DNA from: Candidatus Omnitrophota bacterium
GTDB lineage: Bacteria > Omnitrophota > Gorgyraeia > JABMQH01
Reading direction: 5' to 3'
Assembly (NCBI GenBank): GCA_013203355.1
Contig: JABMQH010000078.1
Span: forward strand, 1 to 34,290
Length of the DNA stretch: 34,290 nucleotides
The notes under the pieces are model-generated. The model worked only from the letters and a program-made list of their open reading frames with translations. It was not told where the DNA came from and searched no databases. This document shows, one piece after another, positions 9,270-16,649 of the stretch. Numbering within the stretch: position 1 is the stretch's first letter; every line of letters starts with the position of its first letter. The position numbers and the translations under genes are program-made.

Positions 9270-9972
9270 GCCGTTATATACAGCGGCGACCTTTAGAATA
9301 TTATTGAGCAGCTGTAAAGGTATAGTAGGGGTGTCATTCATAAAGGGAATGTTCACGAAGAGGCGCCTGCTTACGACTTTAAGAATACGAGGTCTTTGGA
9401 AATCTTTAAGACTCGCATGCATTTTTTTGTCTACACTTTTGACTGGGGGGCGCGTTCATAAGCTTTTTAAGCGGCATGAACCCCCGATTCCTGTTTACCC
9501 GGTTGATGATATTAATAGTAAGCGGTTTTTAGATAAGTTAAAGGAATTGGACATAGATCTTATTATCTCGTTCAATTGCCCCGCTGTGCTTAAAAAGGAG
9601 ATTTTAAACTTGCCTAAACGCGGTTGTTTAAATGTTCATTTTGGCATGCTTCCCGAATATCGCGGACTTTTTCCAATCTTTTACGCAATTTTGAATGGCG
9701 AGAAAGAATTTGGTATAACCGTGCACTATATGAATGAAAAGCTTGATGACGGGTCTATTCTCCTTCAGGAAGCGGTGAAAATTAACGAAAATGACGACAT
9801 TTTTTCTCTCTATCCAATTGCTTTTAAAAAAGCCGGAGAGCTACTTGTCAAAGCGATAAAGTTAATCCCCGAGGGTTCCGTTAAGACTACGTTTAACGAT
9901 TCATCGAAAATGACGTACTATTCATATCCTGAGTCGAAGTTGATTTCTAAGTATAGGCGGCTATTTAAATAA
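9241..9972 (+). CDS. Formyltransferase-fold protein (candidate amino-sugar N-formyltransferase)
   Basis: 'GCLNVHFGMLPEYRGLFPIFYAILNGEKEFGITVHYMNEKLDDGSILLQEAV' matches the Fmt/ArnA formyltransferase signature (N-x-H ... D); overlaps the deacetylase by 29 nt. Confidence 0.82.
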   Translation: MKIFIITVDEPLYTAATFRILLSSCKGIVGVSFIKGMFTKRRLLTTLRIRGLWKSLRLACIFLSTLLTGGRVHKLFKRHEPPIPVYPVDDINSKRFLDKLKELDIDLIISFNCPAVLKKEILNLPKRGCLNVHFGMLPEYRGLFPIFYAILNGEKEFGITVHYMNEKLDDGSILLQEAVKINENDDIFSLYPIAFKKAGELLVKAIKLIPEGSVKTTFNDSSKMTYYSYPESKLISKYRRLFK

Positions 9973-10033
9973 AGGAGATCTACGTTATGTGCCTATTGAG
10001 AAAATATCCTCATAACGCTTACGGGGCGGGCAT

Positions 10034-10957
10034 ATGAAATTATTGATTACCGGTAGTTCTGGATTTGTCGGCAGGAATCTTCTGTGTGCCATGCCAAAGG
10101 ATTGGAAGATTTTTGCCATATATCATAACTCAGAAGACTTCGTCAGTTTTTTAAAAAAGAATTCTATGGAACACATTGTTCCTTTGCAGGTTGATCTAAG
10201 GTCTCATGATGAGGTAAAGAGGATACTTAAATATTCATCGGTATTTGATGGTTGTGTTTTTCTTGCAGCAAACGGTGATCCTGCCGTTTCTGTTGAGAAC
10301 CCAATTTTTGATCTTGAATCAAATACCCTTACAATATTAAACCTTGTTACGGCCGTTACATTTGGGAAATTCATCTATTTTTCGTCCGGTGCGGTTTATG
10401 ATGGGTTAAAAGGGCCCGTTTCTCCAACATCACCTGTTTGGCCAAAGTTGCCTTATGCCATATCCAAACTGGCATCAGAACATTATCTGAGGCATTTTAA
10501 AGAGAGGGGCAGGATAAAGGATTTAATGGTGGTAAGATTTTTTGGGGCATACGGCCCTCATGAACCGCCACGAAAGATTTATTCAAAATTAATAAAGCAA
10601 TTTGGAATAGATAAAAACCCGGACTTTACTATTCACGGGAATGGACAAAATCTTATTGACGCTATGTATATAGATGATACAGTACGGGCTATTCAACTTC
10701 TCCTTGGGGCTGAGTCAATAAATAGGACTTTTGATTTATATTCCGGATGTCCATTAACCCTAACTCAGCTTGCGGAAAATGCCGCACAGGCTTTTAATTT
10801 AGAAGCAAAGATATCATACAAAGGAAATGTTCCTGAATATAACGAGTTTTTTTCTAATGACCAATATATGTCTAAAGAATTACAATTTTCGCCTTCAACA
10901 ACTCTTGAAGAAGGATTATCAAAGTTTTTTAAATGCTTAACTAATACTTTACCTTAG
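10034..10957 (+). CDS. NAD-dependent epimerase/dehydratase (extended SDR)
   Basis: 'KLLITGSSGFVGRNLL', 'IYFSSGAVYDG', 'YAISKLASEHYL' (YxxxK), 'RFFGAYGPHEPP'. Confidence 0.85.
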   Translation: MKLLITGSSGFVGRNLLCAMPKDWKIFAIYHNSEDFVSFLKKNSMEHIVPLQVDLRSHDEVKRILKYSSVFDGCVFLAANGDPAVSVENPIFDLESNTLTILNLVTAVTFGKFIYFSSGAVYDGLKGPVSPTSPVWPKLPYAISKLASEHYLRHFKERGRIKDLMVVRFFGAYGPHEPPRKIYSKLIKQFGIDKNPDFTIHGNGQNLIDAMYIDDTVRAIQLLLGAESINRTFDLYSGCPLTLTQLAENAAQAFNLEAKISYKGNVPEYNEFFSNDQYMSKELQFSPSTTLEEGLSKFFKCLTNTLP

Positions 10958-10983
10958 CAAACGTAGCAAAGTTAGGAGTCGTT

Positions 10984-12411
10984 ATGTCAAAAACAATTGT
11001 TGTTATTGGTGCAGGTCCAGCTGGCCTTGCCTGCGCCCATAGGTTATTAGAAAGAGGGGATTTTAAGGTTATCCTTATTGAGAAAGCTTCTTTTGTCGGA
11101 GGGCTTGGCGGAAGTTTTAATTGGAAAGAGCACATTTTGGATTTTGGTCCCCACGCCTTTCATACCAAGGGCGGCGAGCCGGAGTCGTTGGTGAGAAACT
11201 TATTTAAAGATGACCCCGAGAATTTAATTATGGGAAGGAAAAAAGTTTCCGTTTATCTGAGGAGTAAATTTTATAAATACCCTCTTCAAGTAGGTGAGGT
11301 ATTTAGGAAGTTCAATCCACTTTTAAGTATTCGTATCCTTGTAGAATTTATATTTACGTCTATCGTTCATGCACTTGTTGCTATTCCGATAGAAAACTTT
11401 GAAATTTGGGGAAATAAAAGGTTTGGCCGCAAGCTTTACCGCTTAGGCTTTGGGGATTATACAGAAAAGGTCTGGAAAACGAAGACTTCCGATATTTCGG
11501 CGAAATTCGCTCCGGCTAAAATTCAAGGTTTTAGTTTTATTCATTTTGTCAAAAAGCTCTTTAAAATTGGAGGGGAAGTAACGGAACCTTATTTTCAGAC
11601 ATGGCTTTATCCAAAGATGGGTAGCGCCGAACTTTATCGACGGTTGGCATCTAAAATAGAGGAAAAAGGCGGGTCTATAATTTTGGATGCTGAGATATCT
11701 TACATCTCACACAATAATGGGAAGGCGGAGTGTGTCGAGTACACTAGAAACGGCGAAAAGGTTTCAATAAAAACAGATTATGTTATTAGCACCATTCACT
11801 TAGGACATTTGGGAAATTTGTTGGTTCCAGAGCCGCCTTTTATCGCTTCCCACCATTTTCAAAAGTTAAAATATATATCCTTAATAGTTGTTTATCTTGA
11901 GCTTAATATTGATAAGGTTTCCGACATGCACTGGTTTTACTTACTTGATAAATCTTTCCAGTTTAATAGGGTCGCAGAACAAAAAAATTTATGTAAAGAT
12001 ACCTTTAAATCAAATAAAACCGTTTTATCCATGGAACTTACTTGTAGACATGGAGATGAATTATGGAATATGGGCGATGAGGAGCTCATCAATATGGCAA
12101 AAGAAGATATTACCAAGATCCCCATAATTGATGCAGGCTTAGTTTCGGGAGCAATAGTAAAGCGTTTTCCCAATGCCTATGAGCTATATTACAAGAATTT
12201 TGATAAACATGCAGATATTTCTCTTGCATATGTTAATTCCATAGAAGGTTTATTTTCTGTAGGCCGCAGGGGCTTGTTTTTGCAGGGGGATCAATATCAA
12301 TCAGTTGAAATGGGCCTTGAAATAGGAAATATCTTATTGCAAAAAGATATAACGGATATTTCAGCGAATGAGTATTACAAAAAATATGTACGTTATGTTG
12401 ACGAGATATAA
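10984..12411 (+). CDS. FAD-dependent amine-oxidase / UDP-galactopyranose-mutase-like oxidoreductase
   Basis: 'TIVVIGAGPAGLACAHRLLERG...VILIEKASFVGGLGGSF' FAD-binding Rossmann motif; C-terminal 'GLFSVGRRGLFLQGDQYQSVEMGLEIGNILL' FAD motif. Confidence 0.8.
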   Translation: MSKTIVVIGAGPAGLACAHRLLERGDFKVILIEKASFVGGLGGSFNWKEHILDFGPHAFHTKGGEPESLVRNLFKDDPENLIMGRKKVSVYLRSKFYKYPLQVGEVFRKFNPLLSIRILVEFIFTSIVHALVAIPIENFEIWGNKRFGRKLYRLGFGDYTEKVWKTKTSDISAKFAPAKIQGFSFIHFVKKLFKIGGEVTEPYFQTWLYPKMGSAELYRRLASKIEEKGGSIILDAEISYISHNNGKAECVEYTRNGEKVSIKTDYVISTIHLGHLGNLLVPEPPFIASHHFQKLKYISLIVVYLELNIDKVSDMHWFYLLDKSFQFNRVAEQKNLCKDTFKSNKTVLSMELTCRHGDELWNMGDEELINMAKEDITKIPIIDAGLVSGAIVKRFPNAYELYYKNFDKHADISLAYVNSIEGLFSVGRRGLFLQGDQYQSVEMGLEIGNILLQKDITDISANEYYKKYVRYVDEI

Positions 12412-12449
12412 GTATTGCCAATGATAGTGGCGGATTTAAGGATGTAGTT

Positions 12450-13778
12450 GTGAATTCTATAAGACAAAGTGTTACTGTTTTTGGAAGAGGAAAAGCGATA
12501 GTTATAGCAATTTTCCTTGTATCTTTATTAATAAGGTTATGCTTTGCAGTGATGCATAATGAGCCGGTTATTCATGATCAAGAGGGGTATGATATATTAG
12601 CTATGAACTTACTTGAATATCGTGAGTTTTCTGCAGTAAAAGGTCAGCCTACGGCATATAGCACGCCGTTATACCCTATGTTTTTGTCGGCAATTTACTT
12701 TTTCTTTGGACATAGTTATTTGTGGGCGAGAATAATGCAGGCATTATTAGGTTCGGTAGTTTGCTTGATATTGTATTTTATTGCTAAGGAAGTTCTTAAC
12801 AAACCTGTAGCATTGTTAACCATGTTTTTTATGAGTATCCATCATTTCTTTCTAAGATACGGCACGCTGCTTAGTTCCGAGAATTTGTTTACTTTTTGGG
12901 TTGCGTTAAGCGTCTTATTTTTGGTGAAGTTTTTCAAAACCCCCTCTTATCTATATGCCGGCCTATTTGGGTTGATGTCTAGTTTAGCTACACTTACCCG
13001 TTCAGCATATTTCCTCTTTCCTCTTATGGCAGGGCTTTTCCTGTTTTTTATACCAGATTTCAGAGATCGTGTGCGCAAAAGGTTATCAAAGCTTTATATA
13101 GTTGCAATTTTATGTTTACTTTTCCCTGTAAGTATCTGGACGGTTAGAAACTATTTGGTGTTCAAAACTTTTATCCCACTCGGCACAGAGGCGGGTACGG
13201 TATTTTATTCGTCCTACAATCCTCAAGAGGAAAAGTTATTAGATATACACACGAAGGATGAGATTACCCGTAGGTATTGCCAGATGCCCGAGGTAGAGGG
13301 TAACCGATTTTTATTAAAGCAAACCTTTTTGGCCATTAAGAGAGAACCTAGCAAACTTTATAAATATATACCTTTAAAACTGATGTATTTCTTCAGCGTT
13401 TTTGATTGGGTTCTTAAACCTCAAGGTGCGTATAATTTCTCGACAGGCTTTATTCTCCCATTATTCTTTATAGGTATTATTCTGATGTTTCGCAAAGAAT
13501 ATTCGCATCTTAATTTGCTTGTATTAATGCCGGTGCTTTATTTTATATTTATAACGGTAGCTATCACGGGGGTTCCGAGGACAAGATTACCCATTGAGCC
13601 ATATTTGATAATTTACGCGGCGTTTTTTGTACATTATATCTATAAAAAAGGCCGCCGTAAATCAGGAATTATAAGTGCCGTAGCTGTTTGGTATCTCTTA
13701 AATTACCTCTTTTATTTGAATTCCGGTGGTGTCAAATATGTAATCAGAAGTGGGTTTGAAAAAATAGGACTATGGTAG
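12450..13778 (+). CDS. GT39/ArnT-like membrane glycosyltransferase
   Basis: GTG start; multi-TM; 'HNEPVIHDQEGYDILAMNLLEYREFS...PTAYSTPLYPMFLSAIYFFFGHSYLWARIMQALLGSVVCLI' typical PMT_2-type N-terminus. Confidence 0.8.
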   Translation: MNSIRQSVTVFGRGKAIVIAIFLVSLLIRLCFAVMHNEPVIHDQEGYDILAMNLLEYREFSAVKGQPTAYSTPLYPMFLSAIYFFFGHSYLWARIMQALLGSVVCLILYFIAKEVLNKPVALLTMFFMSIHHFFLRYGTLLSSENLFTFWVALSVLFLVKFFKTPSYLYAGLFGLMSSLATLTRSAYFLFPLMAGLFLFFIPDFRDRVRKRLSKLYIVAILCLLFPVSIWTVRNYLVFKTFIPLGTEAGTVFYSSYNPQEEKLLDIHTKDEITRRYCQMPEVEGNRFLLKQTFLAIKREPSKLYKYIPLKLMYFFSVFDWVLKPQGAYNFSTGFILPLFFIGIILMFRKEYSHLNLLVLMPVLYFIFITVAITGVPRTRLPIEPYLIIYAAFFVHYIYKKGRRKSGIISAVAVWYLLNYLFYLNSGGVKYVIRSGFEKIGLW

Positions 13779-13942
13779 CGAAAATTATTTTTCTAATTAA
13801 AAGAAAATGGTGGGTTGCGTTAATCGTAATTTTTCTAATTCTTCTTATAGTTACTATATACAATGAAAGCAAAAGAGAAGAAATTTACCCCCGAGGGACG
13901 GCGGTATGGAGGAGCATGAGGTTTGAGATTAAAACACAATGA
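13772..13942 (+). CDS. Small single-TM protein (56 aa), hypothetical; not in supplied ORF track
   Basis: ATG lies inside the GT39 gene tail (ATGGTAG overlap). Translation MVAKIIFLIKRKWWVALIVIFLILLIVTIYNESKREEIYPRGTAVWRSMRFEIKTQ*: basic N-terminus, one TM helix, soluble tail. Confidence 0.5.
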   Translation: MVAKIIFLIKRKWWVALIVIFLILLIVTIYNESKREEIYPRGTAVWRSMRFEIKTQ

Positions 13943-14022
13943 GGCTAAAGAGGCAGAAATGACAGATTTTTATTCTTCATGCCGGATTTTATGAGTTTAA
14001 CGTGTAGAAAAGTACTAATGCT

Positions 14023-14070
14023 ATCAAACGTGTAGTTAGGAACGGGCTTTAAAAAATAGGACTTTGGTAA
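14023..14070 (+). pseudogene. Decayed second copy of the C-terminus of the GT39-like gene
   Basis: IKRVVRNGL*KIGLW* versus VKYVIRSGFEKIGLW* at 13731-13778; 36/48 nt identical by hand alignment without gaps; one in-frame TAA replaces GAA. Confidence 0.6.
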
Positions 14071-14096
14071 AGTGCCAAAAGGAAAGGATTGATAAG

Positions 14097-15086
14097 ATGC
14101 GCCTAAAAGATAAAACGATATTACTGACAGGGGCAGGCGGCTTTATCGGTAGCCATTTAGCCGAGGCTCTTGTAAAGAAGGCCTCCAAAGTAAAGGCCTT
14201 AGTGCGTTATAACTCAAAGCGAAATTGCGGGAACCTTGAATTCTTGGATAAGAAAATCAAAAAGGAAATTGATATCAATTTTGCGGATATCAGGGAAACC
14301 GGGATCTTGAGCAAGGTGATGCAGGGCGTGGACGTTGTTTTTAATTTAGCTGCTTTGGTCGGTATCCCGTATTCGTACGTGAACCCACATGAAGTAGCCA
14401 TGGTTAATACTATAGGGACCTTAAACGTATTGAAGGCAGCCAGAGATGCCGAGGTAGAAAAATTTGTCCAGACCTCAACAAGTGAAGTATATGGCTCTCC
14501 TGACCGGGTCCCGATTAAGGAAAAGGACCAGCTGAAGCCACAATCTCCTTACTCGGCTAGTAAAATTGGCTCAGACTCTATGGCATTAAGCTTTTTCTAT
14601 GCCTTTGATATGCCTGTATCTATAATCAGGCCGTTTAATACCTATGGCCCCAGGCAATCCTCCCGTGCAGTAATACCGACAATAATAAATCAGGCCCTGA
14701 CCACTAAGACTATACGGCTAGGCTCTCTTACGCCGCGCAGGGACTTTACTTATGTCAAGGATACCGTTGAGGGTTTTATAAAAGTGGCTGAATCAAAGAA
14801 TTCGATAGGTGAGGTTATAAATATAGGAACCGGCAGGGATGTTTCGGTTGCAGAAATTATGGCAATGGTTGAACGCATCCTCGGTGTAAGGCTGAAGGTT
14901 GTAAAAGACTCAAAGCGCATTAGGCCTATACAAAGTGAGGTGACAAGATTGCTTGCGGATAATTCTAAAGCAAAAAAATTGCTGAACTGGGAGCCAAAGG
15001 TTGATCTTAAAAAAGGACTTAAGCTTACAATTGACTTTGTTGCCAAAAATCCGAATCTTTATGATCCGAAAATTTACGCAGTTTAA
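14097..15086 (+). CDS. NAD-dependent 4,6-dehydratase / epimerase (LegB-like extended SDR)
   Basis: 'ILLTGAGGFIGSHLAEALV', 'VVFNLAALVGIPYSYVNPHEVAMVNTIGTLNVLKAA', 'TSTSEVYGS', 'YSASKIGSD', 'RPFNTYGPRQSSRAVIPTIINQAL...RDFTYVKDTVEGF'. Start set to ATG 14097 behind GGAAAGG; the tracked 14064 is a TTG. Confidence 0.82.
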   Translation: MRLKDKTILLTGAGGFIGSHLAEALVKKASKVKALVRYNSKRNCGNLEFLDKKIKKEIDINFADIRETGILSKVMQGVDVVFNLAALVGIPYSYVNPHEVAMVNTIGTLNVLKAARDAEVEKFVQTSTSEVYGSPDRVPIKEKDQLKPQSPYSASKIGSDSMALSFFYAFDMPVSIIRPFNTYGPRQSSRAVIPTIINQALTTKTIRLGSLTPRRDFTYVKDTVEGFIKVAESKNSIGEVINIGTGRDVSVAEIMAMVERILGVRLKVVKDSKRIRPIQSEVTRLLADNSKAKKLLNWEPKVDLKKGLKLTIDFVAKNPNLYDPKIYAV

Positions 15087-15134
15087 ACTTAGAAATGGGA
15101 GTTTTTAATGCCAAACACTAAAAGGAGAAAACCT

Positions 15135-15851
15135 ATGAAAGCGATTATATTAGCTGGTGGAATAGGTGTACGTTTACGGCCTTTCACGTTTTCGATCCCT
15201 AAACCGTTATTGCCGATTGGGGAAAAACCGATACTCCAGATCATTATAGAGCGGCTTAAAAAATTTGGATTTAGCGAATTCGTAATGGCCATTGGATATA
15301 AATCCAAGATGGTCCAGACATATTTTGGAGACGGGTCCGAGCTTGGTGTTTGTATCCATTATTTGGTCGAAGAAAAGCCTTCCGGGACAGCGGGGTCGTT
15401 GTCGCAATTGAGAGAACAGTTTAAATTCGGCAAGGAAGAATCGTTTTTGTTGATGAACGGCGATATATTGACGAAGGTAAATTTTGGTAAAATGATTGAA
15501 TATCACACGAAAAAGAATATGGAGATAACCGTAGGGGTTAAGAATATTCGGGAACAAAAACAGTACGGGGTCATAAACATAAAAAATGGCATGATCCAAA
15601 AAATTACTGAAAAGCCTTTTAGTACACAAGCTGTAAGTACCGGCATATACGTTATTAAATCGAGCGTATTGAACGAAATACCACCAGATACCTTCTTGTC
15701 TATGCCGAGCTTGATAAATAGCCTGATTGCAAAAAAACGTTCGGTGGGCGCATATAACATAAAGGAGTTTTGGCTTGGAATGGAAGGGATGCAGCACTTC
15801 GAAAACATATACAATAATAAGGATATCCGGAATAAATTAATAACAAAATAA
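15135..15851 (+). CDS. Sugar-1-phosphate nucleotidyltransferase
   Basis: 'MKAIILAGGIGVRLRPFTFSIPKPLLPIGEKPIL' signature, 'LLMNGDILTKV'; ATG 15135 preceded by AAGGAG. Confidence 0.88.
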   Translation: MKAIILAGGIGVRLRPFTFSIPKPLLPIGEKPILQIIIERLKKFGFSEFVMAIGYKSKMVQTYFGDGSELGVCIHYLVEEKPSGTAGSLSQLREQFKFGKEESFLLMNGDILTKVNFGKMIEYHTKKNMEITVGVKNIREQKQYGVINIKNGMIQKITEKPFSTQAVSTGIYVIKSSVLNEIPPDTFLSMPSLINSLIAKKRSVGAYNIKEFWLGMEGMQHFENIYNNKDIRNKLITK

Positions 15852-15865
15852 TTTAAGGGTTTATC

Positions 15866-16552
15866 ATGAAAAAACTTTCGATAATTATGGCTGTTTACAA
15901 TGAGAAAGACCATATAGAAAAGGTGCTAAAAAACATACAAGAGGTTGAGGCAAGTTTAGAAAAAGAGATCATAATTATTGATGGTTGTTCAACGGACGGG
16001 ACCCGCGAGATCTTACGAGGTATACATAGCGATAACATAAAGGTAGTTTTCGAAACAAGAAAAAATGGAAAAGGGGCAGCTCTAAGATTGGGTTTTAAGC
16101 ATGCCTCCGGAGATATTATCTTAATACAGGATGCCGATCTGGAGACGGATCCATTCGAATACCCTATCTTATTAAAGCCTATTTTAGAGAACAGGGCCAA
16201 TATAGTTTATGGTTCCAGATTTCTGCGGGGGAGAGGCCGGACAAACAGGGTTAGCTACTTTGGCAACCGTCTAATGACGGCCACAGCGAATATGTTATTC
16301 AATGCCCGCTTAACAGATATCGAAACCTGCTACAAAGTGTTTAAGGCAGATATGCTGGATGGTTTTAATTTTTTATGCAATGGGTTTGATTTTGATGCTG
16401 AATTGACTGCCTCCTTTCTAAGTAGAGGGGAAAGGATACAGGAGATACCAATTACGTACAACCCCCGCAACAAAAAAGACGGCAAGAAGCTTCATTGGAT
16501 GGCGGGGGTAACGTCTTTAAAGGCTATAATTAGGCGCAGGTTTACGAAATGA
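15866..16552 (+). CDS. Glycosyltransferase family 2
   Basis: 'KLSIIMAVYNEKDHIEKVLKNI', 'EIIIIDGCSTDGTREIL', 'DIILIQDADLETDPFEYPILLKPI', 'GSRFLRGR'. Confidence 0.87.
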   Translation: MKKLSIIMAVYNEKDHIEKVLKNIQEVEASLEKEIIIIDGCSTDGTREILRGIHSDNIKVVFETRKNGKGAALRLGFKHASGDIILIQDADLETDPFEYPILLKPILENRANIVYGSRFLRGRGRTNRVSYFGNRLMTATANMLFNARLTDIETCYKVFKADMLDGFNFLCNGFDFDAELTASFLSRGERIQEIPITYNPRNKKDGKKLHWMAGVTSLKAIIRRRFTK

Positions 16553-16647
16553 ATCCCGTTAGAAACCTTAATTTTTAACTGAGAATAAGATGAATAAATG
16601 GACAATTAAATATGCAAAGAATATATTATGGGGGTTTCTAACGGGAT
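16553..16647. repeat. 15-bp perfect inverted repeat (16553-16567 / 16633-16647), 65-nt loop
   Basis: ATCCCGTTAGAAACC and its exact reverse complement GGTTTCTAACGGGAT; left arm starts directly after the GT2 stop, right arm covers the first two bases of the radical SAM ATG at 16646. Confidence 0.85.
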
Positions 16648-16649
16648 GA
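16590..16649 (+). CDS. Putative 19-aa leader-like ORF (MNKWTIKYAKNILWGFLTG*), speculative
   Basis: ATG 16590; stop TGA 16647-16649 overlaps the ATG at 16646 (ATGA); reads through the right arm of the inverted repeat. Confidence 0.25.
   Translation: MNKWTIKYAKNILWGFLTG

Noticed and set aside
13991-14035. Mini-ORF MSLTCRKVLMLSNV*, resembling a GT4 start (KVLMLSN)
   Set aside because: Only 14 codons, and it overlaps in a different frame the better-supported GT39-tail remnant; motif match too short.
15207-15797. 196-aa minus-strand ORF
   Set aside because: Fully antisense to the clear nucleotidyltransferase gene; low-complexity translation rich in F/L/R/H with no recognisable motif.
16553-16647. 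Inverted repeat as a rho-independent terminator
   Set aside because: 65-nt loop, modest GC, and no T-tract after the right arm (followed by GAAGATC and coding sequence).
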